Shown here: piece after piece, positions 34,689 to 44,409 of the stretch
How the letters are laid out: each line of letters starts with the position of its first letter
How positions within the stretch are numbered: position 1 is the stretch's first letter
NCBI RefSeq assembly: GCF_000455125.1
Contig: NZ_AUWR01000008.1
Span: 186,001-250,000 of the forward strand
Source: Mycobacterium sp. UM_WGJ
GTDB taxonomy: Bacteria; Actinomycetota; Actinomycetes; Mycobacteriales; Mycobacteriaceae
DNA length: 64,000 nt
Direction of reading: 5' to 3'
Made by a program: the position numbers and the translations under genes
Notes under the pieces: model-generated
Databases searched by the model: none
What the model was told of the DNA's origin: nothing
The model's input: only the letters and a program-made list of their open reading frames with translations

Positions 34689-36056
34689 TCACTGCGCCTG
34701 ACTCACCGACGACATGTGGAAGTCGGGGATCCGCAATGACGGCATCGACGCCCGGGTCGCCCAGTCGCCCCATTCCCGGGGCAGCGTCGGCTCGGCGATG
34801 CCGGCCTGGGTGGCGCGGCGCAGCAGGTCCAATGGGCTCTCGTTGAACCGAAAGTTGTTCACCGCCGCGGTCACCGCGCCGTCCTCGACCAGATAGACGC
34901 CGTCGCGGGTCAGTCCGGTCAGCAGCAGCGTGGTCGGATCCACCTCGCGGATGTACCATAGCGTGGTCAGCAGCAGCCCGCGCTCGGTCGAGGCGATCAT
35001 CTCGTCCATGCTGGCCGAACCGCCCGTCATCAACAGGTTGTCGGCGGCCAGGGCGACCGGGACGCCGAACTCGGCGGCCGCGGCGCGCGGGTAGGCCAGC
35101 GCGTTGATCACCCCACCGCGGATCCAGTCCACGCAGCCGATGTCCAAACCGTTGTCGAACACCGACACGGTCTCCGATGAAGTGCCGGTCGCCACGAACG
35201 GCGCGCACTCGAGCCCGAAGGCGTGTGGATCGGAATACAAGGTCAGGGGTAGTTCGGACAGCCGCTCCCCCACCCGGGTGCCACCGCCGGGTGCCGACAG
35301 CGCGGTTCGGCCTTCCTGGGCGCCGCGGCCACCCATCGTCCAACCGAGGTAGATCATCATGTCGGCGACAGTGGAAGGCGGCATCAGTGTCTCGTAGCGT
35401 CCGGCCGGCAATTCGACGCTGCGCGCAGCCCAGCCCAATCGCGTCGAGAGCTGTTCCAGCAGGGAATCCGTTGGCACGTCGACGAAATCCGGGGTGCTGA
35501 CGCCAGCCCAGGCGCTGGCGCCGGCGCGTTTGGCGTTGATCTCCACCGTTCCGGTGGGTTGGGTGAAACGTCGCCGCAACCCGGTCGAGGACGCCAGAAA
35601 CGTTGTCGCCACCTCGTGGCGGGCGAAACCATAAAGCTGGTCGGCGCCCCGAAAACCTCGACTCAGCGAGCCGGCCAGCTCGGCGAAGGCCTCCGCGCCG
35701 GTCTGCGGGACCGCGGCGTCCCAGTCGTCCGGCGCGGCCGTGCCGCCCAGCAGGTCCGCGGCGTCGCGAGCCTCCGGTGCGCCCGCAGCGGCCTCCGCCG
35801 AGGCCGTCACCAGCTCGGGAATCAGCGCCGGATCCACCTCCGCCGAGCTCAGCGAGCCGACCCGCGCTCCCTCGTCGTCGGAAACGATCGAGATGACCGT
35901 GGTGGTCCGGCTGCTCGACACCCCATTGGTGGTCATCGAGTTACCGGCCCAGCGCAGCGACGCCTCAGTCCGGTCGGTGACCAGCACGATGGTCTCGGTG
36001 TTACCACTCTTGGCCGCCGCCAGCGCGGTGTCGATGACGTCTTGCGGCCCGATCAT
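34689..36056 (-). CDS. tldE: TldE/PmbA-family metalloprotease partner (Rv2314c-like)
   Basis: A 455-residue protein of the U62/PmbA family. It lacks the HExxxH site, as expected for TldE, which forms a heterodimer around the catalytic TldD. The complex degrades or trims unfolded peptides and matures some peptide natural products in other bacteria; the mycobacterial substrate is unknown. ATG 36056 overlaps the TldD stop (ATGA). The C-terminal half carries the conserved SDPHAFGLECAPFVATGTSS and GLTRDGVYLVEDGAV blocks. It converges on the giant regulator with 12 bases between stops. Confidence 0.92.
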   Translation of the reverse strand: MIGPQDVIDTALAAAKSGNTETIVLVTDRTEASLRWAGNSMTTNGVSSSRTTTVISIVSDDEGARVGSLSSAEVDPALIPELVTASAEAAAGAPEARDAADLLGGTAAPDDWDAAVPQTGAEAFAELAGSLSRGFRGADQLYGFARHEVATTFLASSTGLRRRFTQPTGTVEINAKRAGASAWAGVSTPDFVDVPTDSLLEQLSTRLGWAARSVELPAGRYETLMPPSTVADMMIYLGWTMGGRGAQEGRTALSAPGGGTRVGERLSELPLTLYSDPHAFGLECAPFVATGTSSETVSVFDNGLDIGCVDWIRGGVINALAYPRAAAAEFGVPVALAADNLLMTGGSASMDEMIASTERGLLLTTLWYIREVDPTTLLLTGLTRDGVYLVEDGAVTAAVNNFRFNESPLDLLRRATQAGIAEPTLPREWGDWATRASMPSLRIPDFHMSSVSQAQ

Positions 36057-37567
36057 TCCCGGCCCCCCTCGCTGCGTGTGTTGAGCACGTTGATCCCCCG
36101 GAACAGTGCTGACGGGCAGCCGTGGCTGACCGCGGCGACCTGACCGGGCTGCGCCTTGCCGCAGTTGAACGCCCCGCCCAGCCGCCACGTCGAGGCGCCG
36201 CCGACAGCTTCCATCGCATTCCAGAAATCGGTGGTGGTCGCCTGATAGGCCACGTCGCGCAGTTGCCCGTCGAGGCGGCCGTCGCGAATACGGAAGAACC
36301 GTTGCCCGGTGAACTGGAAGTTGTAGCGCTGCATGTCAATCGACCATGAGCGGTCCCCGACGATGTAGATGCCGTTAGCCACCCGACCGATCAGATCTGC
36401 GGTAGACAGGTCCTCGGTACCGGGCTGCAGGGACACGTTGGCCATCCGCTGGATCGGGACATGGTGCGGCGAGTCGGCGTACGAGCACCCGTTGGAACGT
36501 GACTGCCCCAACCTGGGCGCGAACACCCGGTCCAGCTGATACCCCACGAAACGCCCGTCGCGCACCAGATCCCAGCTCTGGGCCGCCACGCCTTCGTCGT
36601 CATAACCGATGCTGGCCAACCCATAAGGCACCGTGCGGTCAGCGGTCACGTTCATCACCGGTGAGCCGTATTGCAACGTGCCGAGCTTGTCCGGGGTGGC
36701 GAACGACGTCCCGGCGTACGCCGCCTCATAACCGATGGCCCGGTCGTATTCGGTCGCGTGCCCGATAGATTCGTGGATGGTCAGCCACAGGTTGGTCGGG
36801 TCGATCACCAAGTCGGTTGGTCCGGCGGCAACGCTGGGCGACTTGACCTTCTCCGCGAGCAGCACCGGAAGCTCGCTCAGCTCGCTCGACCAGTCCCAGA
36901 TCTGGTCGCCGGCGACCGCTTCCCAACCGCGCGCGGTCGGCGGCGCCAGCGTTCGCATCGAGTCAAAGCCGTGCGGGCCGACGGTGACCGCCTCGCAGAC
37001 CGGCATGAGCCGCACCCGCTGCTGGGTGATCGCCGAGCCGGACGTGTCGGCGTAGAAGGTCTGCTCCTTGACCGCGGTGAGCGAGGCCGACACATGGTGT
37101 ACCCCGTGGGACGATAGGAGGCGGCCCGAGTAGTCCTCCAGCACGTCGATCTTGTCCGCGGCAGGCACGTCGAACGGATCGATCAGATAGTCCGACACCC
37201 ATGTCGCGTCGCGGTACACCGGCTCAGCCGCCAGCTCGACACGTTCGGTGTTGAGCACCGCCAGCGTCTTGGCGACCTGCACCGCTCGCCGGGCGGTGTC
37301 CGCCGCGACGCCCGGCGCCAGCTCGGCATGTGAGGCGAAACCCCAGGTGCCGTCGACCACCACCCGCACCGCGAAGCCGAGCTCACGGTTGAGCACGGCG
37401 GTCTCCAACTCACCGTCGCGTAGCCGGATGACCTCGGTGGCGATCCGGTGGATACGCAGGTCAGCATGCTCGGCACCGGCCGTTCTGGCCGCCGACAACG
37501 CGGCGTCGGCCAGCTCGTGGCGGGGCAGGGCCAGAAACTCGGCGTCGATCCCCCGGTTCGCTGTCAC
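36053..37567 (-). CDS. tldD: TldD-family metalloprotease, catalytic subunit (Rv2315c-like)
   Basis: A 504-residue zinc protease of the TldD/U62 family. The catalytic motif is LTIHESIGHATEYDRA (H-E-x3-H, residues about 250-265); a distal Cys/His region follows (NGCSYADSPHHVPIQRM). With TldE it forms the heterodimeric chamber protease. Minus-strand TACGGT at 37579-37574 lies six bases before the GTG 37567, predicting a leaderless mRNA. Translation continues into tldE through a 4-base overlap. Gene order tldE-tldD next to uspA matches M. tuberculosis. Confidence 0.95.
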   Translation of the reverse strand: MTANRGIDAEFLALPRHELADAALSAARTAGAEHADLRIHRIATEVIRLRDGELETAVLNRELGFAVRVVVDGTWGFASHAELAPGVAADTARRAVQVAKTLAVLNTERVELAAEPVYRDATWVSDYLIDPFDVPAADKIDVLEDYSGRLLSSHGVHHVSASLTAVKEQTFYADTSGSAITQQRVRLMPVCEAVTVGPHGFDSMRTLAPPTARGWEAVAGDQIWDWSSELSELPVLLAEKVKSPSVAAGPTDLVIDPTNLWLTIHESIGHATEYDRAIGYEAAYAGTSFATPDKLGTLQYGSPVMNVTADRTVPYGLASIGYDDEGVAAQSWDLVRDGRFVGYQLDRVFAPRLGQSRSNGCSYADSPHHVPIQRMANVSLQPGTEDLSTADLIGRVANGIYIVGDRSWSIDMQRYNFQFTGQRFFRIRDGRLDGQLRDVAYQATTTDFWNAMEAVGGASTWRLGGAFNCGKAQPGQVAAVSHGCPSALFRGINVLNTRSEGGRE

Positions 37568-37594
37568 CCATCCACCGTAACGACGTGCCGGAGG

Positions 37595-37622
37595 TTGACC
37601 TCGGAATAGGTGTCCATAATGA
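37595..37622 (+). promoter_or_regulatory. SigA-like promoter TTGACC-N16-TAATGA for DUF2804-uspA
   Basis: -35 TTGACC (37595-37600) and -10 TAATGA (37617-37622), 16-base spacer, with the expected start of transcription at about the GTG 37630. It supports leaderless translation from that GTG. The -10 deviates in its last base from TANNNT. Confidence 0.45.
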
Positions 37623-37629
37623 TCACGGC

Positions 37630-38646
37630 GTGACTGCGCCGCAGCGACTGGTTCAGGACGGTGTCCGCCACTACGGCAGGTTCGACGGGCGAGTCCGCAA
37701 CGTCAATCCCGTCGACGGGCACCGGGGTGTCGCGCGACTGTGGCGTGAGTTTCGGCTCAAGGAATGGATCGGTGTCGGCTTGATTCATCCCGAGATGTCG
37801 GGCGCGATGATCATGCAGGACGTCAAATACCTGGCCTCGTCGGAGCTGTTCGTCCACGATCAGGCCAGCGGTGTCCTGGTGGAGAAGAGCGCTCGGTTCC
37901 GGGGTGCCACCCTGGACCTGCCAGACGACCTGCTGCACGGCGGCCGCTGCCGAGTCAAGACGCGCCGCTACCTGCTCGCCTACGACTTCGACGCCGACAC
38001 CGGCACCATCGCGGTGCGGTTCGACTGTGCCGCAGACCGGCACGGGCCGGCGATCACCGGTGCGCTGACGCTTTACACCGATGGGGCCGCACCGCCGCTC
38101 AGCCTCAGCGCCAGGCTCACCCCGACGATGGACTACTACACGTTCAAACAGCCCTTCCCGGCTGACGGGGCGCTGACGGTCGGCGACCGCACCTACGTCT
38201 TCGATCCGGCACGCGACTTCGCCATCCTCGACGAACATCGTTCGCAGTTCCCGTATTCGACGACGTGGACGTGGGGCACGTTTGCCGTCCGCATGGCCGG
38301 TGGTGTGGTCGGGTCCAATTTCGTCGAGCGGCAGGAGTTCAGCGACGACGATGACGAGTCCTGCAACTGGGTTCCCGGTGGGGTCGAGCCGCTCGCGGGC
38401 GTCGAGTTCGCGGTCGAATCCGAGCACCCGCTGTCGAGCGCACAGGTCCGCGACCGTGACCGTCGCCTCGATGTGACGTTCACTCCGACCGGCCGCAAAG
38501 CGGTCAAGGCCAATCTGGTTGCCACCGGAATCGACTATTGGCAACTCGCCGGAACCTACCGGGGAACCGTGCGATCCTTGGCAGGAGAATGTTTCACCTT
38601 CGATCACGTGCCGGGGGTGCTTGAGCGGATGAAGGCCCGCTTTTGA
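37630..38646 (+). CDS. DUF2804-family protein coupled to uspA
   Basis: A 338-residue protein of the DUF2804 family (lipocalin/beta-sandwich-like, Trp/Tyr/Asp-rich strands such as TWTWGTFAVRMAGGVVGSNFVERQEF). The biochemical role of the family is unknown; there is no signal peptide. The GTG 37630 is preferred over GTG 37585 because of the promoter just upstream. Its stop overlaps the TTG start of uspA (TTGA), so the two are translationally coupled, suggesting a link to sugar uptake. In M. tuberculosis, as I recall, tldD and uspA are direct neighbours, so this gene is extra here. Confidence 0.8.
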   Translation: MTAPQRLVQDGVRHYGRFDGRVRNVNPVDGHRGVARLWREFRLKEWIGVGLIHPEMSGAMIMQDVKYLASSELFVHDQASGVLVEKSARFRGATLDLPDDLLHGGRCRVKTRRYLLAYDFDADTGTIAVRFDCAADRHGPAITGALTLYTDGAAPPLSLSARLTPTMDYYTFKQPFPADGALTVGDRTYVFDPARDFAILDEHRSQFPYSTTWTWGTFAVRMAGGVVGSNFVERQEFSDDDDESCNWVPGGVEPLAGVEFAVESEHPLSSAQVRDRDRRLDVTFTPTGRKAVKANLVATGIDYWQLAGTYRGTVRSLAGECFTFDHVPGVLERMKARF

Positions 38647-39527
38647 GTCCACGCGATCGCCGGGGCGTCCCGACGAGCCCAATGCTGGGTTACGCGCTGC
38701 TCGCTCCCAGCCTGTTCGGCGTGGTGGCATTCCTGCTGCTGCCGATGCTGGTTGTGGTGTGGCTGAGTCTGCACCGCTGGGACCTGCTGGGGCCGATCAG
38801 TTATGTCGGCGCGGAGAACTGGCGATCGGTGCTCACCGATCCGGTGTTCGGCAATTCCCTTGTGGTGACCGTGCTTTTCGTCGCCCTCGTCGTCCCGCTG
38901 CAAACCGCACTCGGGCTGGGCGTGGCGGTCCTGCTGGCCCGCGGGTTGCCCGGCAGCGCCGTGTTTCGCACCGTGTATGTGCTGCCGTGGATCTGCGCAC
39001 CCCTGGCCATCGCGGTGCTGTGGCGCTGGATTCTGAGCCCCACCGACGGCGCGGTGAGCACGGTGCTGGGGCATCGCATCGAATGGCTGACCGACCCTGG
39101 GCTGGCACTGCCGGTGACCTCGGCGGTGGTGGTGTGGACCAACGTCGGCTACGTGGCGCTGTTCTTCCTGGCCGGGATCCTGGCCATCCCCACCCAGGTG
39201 CTGTCGGCGGCGCGCATCGACGGGGCGAACGGGTGGCAGCGGTTCTGGCGGGTAACGCTGCCGATGCTGCGGCCCACCATGTTCTTCGTACTGGTCACCG
39301 GCGTGGTCAGCGCGGCCCAGGTGTTCGACACCGTGTACGCGCTGACCGGCGGCGGGCCCGGTGGCCGCACCGACCTGATCGCCCACCGCATCTATGACGA
39401 GGCGTTCGGGGCGGCTGCGATCGGCCGGGCCGCGGTGATGGCACTGGTGCTGTTCGCCGTACTGGTTTCAGTGACGGTCGTCCAGCAGCTTTCGTTGGGC
39501 CGGCGGGTCAGCTATGACCTCACGTAA
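38643..39527 (+). CDS. uspA: Sugar ABC transporter permease UspA (Rv2316-like)
   Basis: A 294-residue inner-membrane permease of the MalF type with six hydrophobic segments and the ATPase-docking EAA loop ARIDGANGWQRFWRVTLPML (residues about 190-209). In M. tuberculosis UspABC imports amino sugars. The likely start is TTG 38643, overlapping the DUF2804 stop; ATG 38682 would be shorter by 13 residues. Its partners uspB and uspC are not adjacent but lie 4.9 kb downstream. No transport ATPase is encoded nearby, as usual for systems sharing an MsiK-type ATPase. Confidence 0.92.
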   Translation: MSPRDRRGVPTSPMLGYALLAPSLFGVVAFLLLPMLVVVWLSLHRWDLLGPISYVGAENWRSVLTDPVFGNSLVVTVLFVALVVPLQTALGLGVAVLLARGLPGSAVFRTVYVLPWICAPLAIAVLWRWILSPTDGAVSTVLGHRIEWLTDPGLALPVTSAVVVWTNVGYVALFFLAGILAIPTQVLSAARIDGANGWQRFWRVTLPMLRPTMFFVLVTGVVSAAQVFDTVYALTGGGPGGRTDLIAHRIYDEAFGAAAIGRAAVMALVLFAVLVSVTVVQQLSLGRRVSYDLT

Positions 39528-39553
39528 GCCCACGGCGTCGGGGTGCGTGCGTT

Positions 39554-40975
39554 CTAACCACCGTTGAGTGCGCTGTGACGCCGACCCCACACCAGGTAGA
39601 AGACCAACGCGATTGCCAGCCAGCCGGTGAACACGATCCAGGTGTACCGGTGCAGGCTGCACATGATCCATCCGCAAACCACCACCGACAAGACCGGCGT
39701 GATCGGATAGCCGGGCACCTTGAATCCGCGGGGCAGATCCGGTTCCCGGACCCGGAGCACAACCACCGCCACGGACACGACGACGAACGCGCTCAAGGCG
39801 CCGATGGAGACCGTTTCGGCCAGACGCTGAAGCGGTACCAGACCGGCGAGGGCGGCCGCCACGACCGCGACGATCATGGTGTTGGTTGCCGGTGTCCGGG
39901 TGCGCGGGTTGACCTTGGCGAACGTCGCCGGCAGCAGGCCATCGCGACCCATCGCGAGAAGGATGCGGGTCTGGCAGTACATCGTGACCAACGTGACAGA
40001 GAAGATCGAGATCACCGCGCCCGCGGCCAAGACGGTGCTGCCGAAGCGGTTTCCGGTGATGTGGTCCACGATCACGGCCAGGCCCGCGCTTTGCCCCTCG
40101 AAGTCCTGCCAAGGCTGGCTGCCCATCGCGGCCACCGCGACAATCACGTAGACACCGGTCACGATCAGCAGTGCCGCGATGATCGCCCGCGGGATCGTGT
40201 GCTGCGGGTCTTTGGCCTCCTCCCCGGCGGTCGATACCGCGTCAAGGCCGACGTAGGAGAAGAAGATGGTGCCCGCTGCCCAGCTGATTCCGGAGAATCC
40301 GAACGGGGCGAAGTCGGTGAAGTGGTCCGCTCGAAACGCCGTTGACGCGATCACCGCGAACATCAGCAGCACGCCGAGCTTGATCACCACCATCACGGCA
40401 TTGACCTTGGCCGATTCGCTGGTGCCGCCGATCAGCAGCGCCGCACACATCGTCACCAAGACGATGGCAGGCAGATTGACGAAACCACCGTCGGAATCCC
40501 ATGGCCCCGATGAAATAGCTTGCGGTACCGAGAATCCGAAGGTATTGAGCGACAGTTTGCTCAGGTACTGACTCCACCCCACTGACACCGCGGCGGTGGA
40601 CACCCCGTATTCGAGCAGCAGGCATGCCCCGACGACCACGGCCATGAATTCACCGAGGGTGGCATAGGAGTATGAGTATGCCGAACCCGAAATCGGCACC
40701 GCTGAAGCCAACTCCGCGTAGCACATCGCGGCCAGACCCGCTGCGGCCCCGGCGATGAGGAACGAAACGACCACTGCCGGGCCGGCTTGGGGTACCGCCA
40801 CCGGGAAGACAAAGAAGATCCCTGTTCCGACGGTCGAGCCGACGCCGAACATGGTGAGCCGAAAGCCGCCGAGCCTGCGTCGCAGGTGGTTAGTGCCCCC
40901 GGCGGGGGTCGGTCCACCGTTCACCGGCCGACGCCGCAGCATCTGCCGTGACAGGCTGAGCGCCGGCGTTGACAT
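39554..40975 (-). CDS. rocE: APC-superfamily amino acid permease (RocE/Rv2320c-like)
   Basis: A 473-residue amino acid permease with about twelve membrane helices. The family signature FGVGSTVGTGIFFVFPVAVPQAGPA (helix 1) and the central SYVGLDAVSTAGEEAKDPQHTIPRAI block place it in the cationic amino acid transporter branch, so arginine, ornithine or lysine import is likely. ATG 40975 has AGGGG a few bases upstream; ATG 41008 is possible. It lies antisense between uspA and uspB, a position different from M. tuberculosis, where rocE is beyond uspC. Confidence 0.85.
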   Translation of the reverse strand: MSTPALSLSRQMLRRRPVNGGPTPAGGTNHLRRRLGGFRLTMFGVGSTVGTGIFFVFPVAVPQAGPAVVVSFLIAGAAAGLAAMCYAELASAVPISGSAYSYSYATLGEFMAVVVGACLLLEYGVSTAAVSVGWSQYLSKLSLNTFGFSVPQAISSGPWDSDGGFVNLPAIVLVTMCAALLIGGTSESAKVNAVMVVIKLGVLLMFAVIASTAFRADHFTDFAPFGFSGISWAAGTIFFSYVGLDAVSTAGEEAKDPQHTIPRAIIAALLIVTGVYVIVAVAAMGSQPWQDFEGQSAGLAVIVDHITGNRFGSTVLAAGAVISIFSVTLVTMYCQTRILLAMGRDGLLPATFAKVNPRTRTPATNTMIVAVVAAALAGLVPLQRLAETVSIGALSAFVVVSVAVVVLRVREPDLPRGFKVPGYPITPVLSVVVCGWIMCSLHRYTWIVFTGWLAIALVFYLVWGRRHSALNGG

Positions 40976-41056
40976 GGTGCCCCTAGCTGGACGGTACGTG
41001 TCCATCATTGAACACGGCCCGATGGACGCAAGGGGCTTACAACACGACGAACCGGG

Positions 41057-41551
41057 TTAGGAACAGGTTACGTCGATTTCGAACGGCTTGTTCACCGGCT
41101 GCATCGGGTTGGCGGTATCGATCCCCGTCGCGGTGCCGCTGATCTTGTATTCGTTGCCGTCCTTGGTCGCCTTGGCATCGCCCTGACCGGTACCCGCGGT
41201 GTAGGCCAGTGTCACCCCGTTGACGTTGCCCAGCCCGACCGACTTCACCTCCGGCGGGTTGGCATCGGTGAGCACCGCGGCGATGCCGGTGGCCGCTCCA
41301 CCGATCGCGATGTTGACGTCGCCGCCCATCGTGGTGCACACGGTCGTGCCGGTGACGTTCTGGTCTTGACCGTCGATGGTGACTTTCGTGTTTGCCGCGG
41401 TACCGCTGACGTTCACCGACGCACTGGTTCCACTTGAGGCGCTCGAGGAGGACGCGGGGGTGGTTTCCGACTTCTTGTCGTTCGAGCACCCAGACAGACC
41501 TACGACCGCGATTGCTGCCGCTGCTGCGACAACCGTTATTGAACGCTTCAC
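41057..41551 (-). CDS. lpqH: LpqH-family (19 kDa antigen) lipoprotein
   Basis: A 164-residue surface lipoprotein. The signal peptide ends in the lipobox LSGC (Cys at about residue 22), followed by a Ser/Thr-rich linker ([13 protein letters not shown]). The mature domain is nearly superimposable on M. tuberculosis Lpq[39 protein letters not shown] and a closing FEIDVTCS with two conserved cysteines. LpqH is a TLR2-stimulating, O-glycosylated lipoprotein. GTG 41551 has AAAGGAG five bases upstream. It may be a paralogue, because the usual lpqH neighbours are missing. Confidence 0.92.
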   Translation of the reverse strand: MKRSITVVAAAAAIAVVGLSGCSNDKKSETTPASSSSASSGTSASVNVSGTAANTKVTIDGQDQNVTGTTVCTTMGGDVNIAIGGAATGIAAVLTDANPPEVKSVGLGNVNGVTLAYTAGTGQGDAKATKDGNEYKISGTATGIDTANPMQPVNKPFEIDVTCS

Positions 41552-41798
41552 CGGTACTCCTTTGTTGTGGGTGGTCACGTGCCTGGTTTCGTGCTGTTTG
41601 GTGGGCGCGGGCGGGGGCCGGCGGGCTAGGCTTTACCCCGCATCCTGATCAGATGGCGGTGTGCTGACGCCCGTGGCAGACCGCCCGCCACGCTCATTTG
41701 GGAGTGTGCTGGGCGGCCCAACCTCGGCGCATCGGGTAATTACCTGATATTTGCTCCGGGATGCGCGGTCTCGGACCCGACGCGGGAGGGGGTTGGCC

Positions 41799-44396
41799 GT
41801 GGTGAGCCGCCTGCTCGAACGCGATACGACGCTGACCGCCCTTCATCGCTGCTATCGGACCGCCACCCGCGGGCAGGGGCAGCTGGTTTTACTGCGTGGC
41901 GAAGCCGGGGCGGGCAAGACCACGGTGATCGCCCAGTTTCTCGCCACCCTCGATCCGGGCATCCGGGTGCTGCGCGGCTGGTGCGACGGCCTGGCCACCC
42001 CGCGGCCACTGGGTCCCTTCATCGACATGCTTGCCTACCTACCCGCGAGCCGGGCTGCCTCGATACGCGCGGCCATCGATGCGGGAGACACCGAGGCGGT
42101 CTATTCCGGGCTGGCCGGCGTCGTCGGTGACGGCACCCCTTCGGTGGGTGTGATCGAGGACCTGCACTGGGCCGACAGCGCCGCCCTGGATCTGCTGCGC
42201 TACCTGGCCCGGCGCATCGACACACTGCCGGTGCTGATGCTTGCGTCCTACCGCGACGACCAGGTCGGCCCCAGCCATCCGCTGGCCGTGTTTTTAGGCG
42301 ATGTGGCTACCTGGGCGACCGTAACGCGCATGGTGTTGGATCCGCTCAGCGCCACCGCGGTGGCTGCGCTGGCCGCCGGTAGCGGCATCAACGCCCAAGC
42401 GTTGTACCGGCTTACCGACGGAAACCCGTTCCTCATCACAGAGGTGTTGGCAGCGGGACCCGATGCGCTGGGCGAGGGCGGCCTGCCGTGCAGTGTCTCC
42501 GAAGCGGTGCGGGGCCGACTCGCGCGACTGTCGGACGCTGGGCGCGAAACCGCGCACGCGGCAGCGATCTGCGGGCCGCGGGTGCACCCCGCCCTGCTCG
42601 ATGCGGTATCGCCGGGTGCAACCGGCACCCTGGACGAATGCCTCGCCGCCGGGGTGCTGGTCGCCAGTGCCGACGCGGTGGGATTCCGCCACGAGCTGAC
42701 CCGTCGTGCCACCGTCGAGCAGATCCCCGACTATCAACGCCGAGTGCTGCACAAGCGAGCGCTGACCGTATTGGCCGAACCCCCGATCGACCCGGACACA
42801 CTGGCGGCGTTGACTTTTCATGCCGAACAGGCCGGCGACACCGACACCGTCATCAGCCACGGCCCGGCAGCCGCCGAGCGCGCCGCAGGATCTGGCGCCC
42901 ATCGGCAGGCCGCAGACCTGTATGCATTGGTGCTGCGCCACGCGGGCACCATCCCCGACGAGCAGAAAGTGTTGTGGCTCGAACAGCACGCCTTCAACAG
43001 TTATCTGAGCGGGCAGGCCGAATCTGCGGTGCTGTCATGGCAACAGGCGATCGCGCTTCGCCAGCAGTTGGGGGATCCCCGCCAGGAGGCTGAGGACCTG
43101 CGCCGGCTGTCACACGTCCTGCAGCTGCGGGGACGCCCTACCGAAGCCTCGGCGGCCGCGCACGCGTCGCTTCGGCTGCTCGAAAACCTGGGGCCGTCCC
43201 CACAGTTGGCCTGGTCGCTGATCAATATGGCGCACATCGCCGCTCTTTCCCTCGACCCCGCCTGTGCCCGATATGCGACCCGCGCGAAGGCTCTCGGTGC
43301 CCGATTCGGGGACCCTGCCGTGGTGATCCACGCCCGCGGATACGCGGCGCTCACCACGGTCTTCTGCAGCAACACCGGCTGGGACGAGTTCGAGCAGGTG
43401 TGGCGAGAGGCGGCGGCGTGTCCTGGGATCGAGGAGCACAGCGGAATTTTAGGCATTCTCCTCGGCACGTTCGCTGTGGTGCGCGGCGATGTCCGTCGCG
43501 CAGAGCGCTACCTCGCCGAGGTCGCGGCCTACCTCGACCACCGCGACCTTGGCATGTTCCAGGCTTTGGCGGCGGGACTGCAGGCACTGACCGGCCTGGC
43601 CGGCGGCGACTGGACGTCCGCCGCGCTGGCGGCCGAGCACATCCTGACCCAGCCCGAATTGGCCCCCCAACACCGGATCGCGCCGTTGATCACGGTGGCC
43701 TTGATCCGGGCACGCCGTGGCGAGGAACCGGTGTGGCCGCTGCTCGACGAGGCCCTTGACGCTGCGACGGGCAGCCTGCTGCGCCTGCCCGTCTGCGCCG
43801 CGCGCGCCGAGGCCGCCTGGCTGGCCGACGACGACGAGGCGGCCCGCCGCTGCGCGTCCGAGGTCCTTACGGTGTCCGGCACGGCGTACGCGTGGCTGGG
43901 GGGTTCGCTGCGGCGCTGGGCTCATCTGGCCGGCGACCGATCCGCTATTGACGTCATCGCTGCCACGCCCTATGAGCTTGAGATCCATGGGGATTGGAGC
44001 GCAGCCACCCGGGAGTGGATCCTTCGCGACTGTCCCTACGATGCCGCCATCGCTCAACTCGGTGGTGACATCGACGCCGTTGAGGCCGCGCTGGGCACCT
44101 TCCGCCGGCTGGGCGCCCGGGCCGCTGCCCGGCGCGCCCAGCAGCGTCTCGCCCACCTGCGCGGCCGCGATCCCGACCGCCGCCGCAAAGACACCAGCGC
44201 TGACCCACGCGGCCTCACCAAGCGCCAGCGCGACGTCCTCGAACTCCTTGCCGCCGGACGAAGCGACGCCGAAATCGCCACCGCCCTCTACATCAGCGCT
44301 AAAACTGCCAACACCCACGTCTGCGCCATCATGGCCAAACTCGGCGTCCACAACCGCACCCAAGCCGCCGCCTACGCCCACCAACAACCCCAGTGA
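41799..44396 (+). CDS. LuxR-family ATPase regulator (LAL/MalT-like) upstream of uspBC
   Basis: An 865-residue large ATP-binding LuxR regulator: Walker A GEAGAGKTTVI (residues about 34-44), Walker B VGVIEDLHWADSAALDLL (about 110-127), a long helical TPR-like middle and a C-terminal LuxR helix-turn-helix (TKRQRDVLELLAAGRSDAEI...). Such proteins activate transport and catabolic operons on binding an inducer, as MalT does. GTG 41799 follows a GGGAGGGGG ribosome site by about 7 bases. Its stop is 13 bases before uspB, so it may be cotranscribed with and control uspBC; this is inference. Confidence 0.9.
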   Translation: MVSRLLERDTTLTALHRCYRTATRGQGQLVLLRGEAGAGKTTVIAQFLATLDPGIRVLRGWCDGLATPRPLGPFIDMLAYLPASRAASIRAAIDAGDTEAVYSGLAGVVGDGTPSVGVIEDLHWADSAALDLLRYLARRIDTLPVLMLASYRDDQVGPSHPLAVFLGDVATWATVTRMVLDPLSATAVAALAAGSGINAQALYRLTDGNPFLITEVLAAGPDALGEGGLPCSVSEAVRGRLARLSDAGRETAHAAAICGPRVHPALLDAVSPGATGTLDECLAAGVLVASADAVGFRHELTRRATVEQIPDYQRRVLHKRALTVLAEPPIDPDTLAALTFHAEQAGDTDTVISHGPAAAERAAGSGAHRQAADLYALVLRHAGTIPDEQKVLWLEQHAFNSYLSGQAESAVLSWQQAIALRQQLGDPRQEAEDLRRLSHVLQLRGRPTEASAAAHASLRLLENLGPSPQLAWSLINMAHIAALSLDPACARYATRAKALGARFGDPAVVIHARGYAALTTVFCSNTGWDEFEQVWREAAACPGIEEHSGILGILLGTFAVVRGDVRRAERYLAEVAAYLDHRDLGMFQALAAGLQALTGLAGGDWTSAALAAEHILTQPELAPQHRIAPLITVALIRARRGEEPVWPLLDEALDAATGSLLRLPVCAARAEAAWLADDDEAARRCASEVLTVSGTAYAWLGGSLRRWAHLAGDRSAIDVIAATPYELEIHGDWSAATREWILRDCPYDAAIAQLGGDIDAVEAALGTFRRLGARAAARRAQQRLAHLRGRDPDRRRKDTSADPRGLTKRQRDVLELLAAGRSDAEIATALYISAKTANTHVCAIMAKLGVHNRTQAAAYAHQQPQ

Positions 44397-44409
44397 GCCA
44401 TCCACGTCA

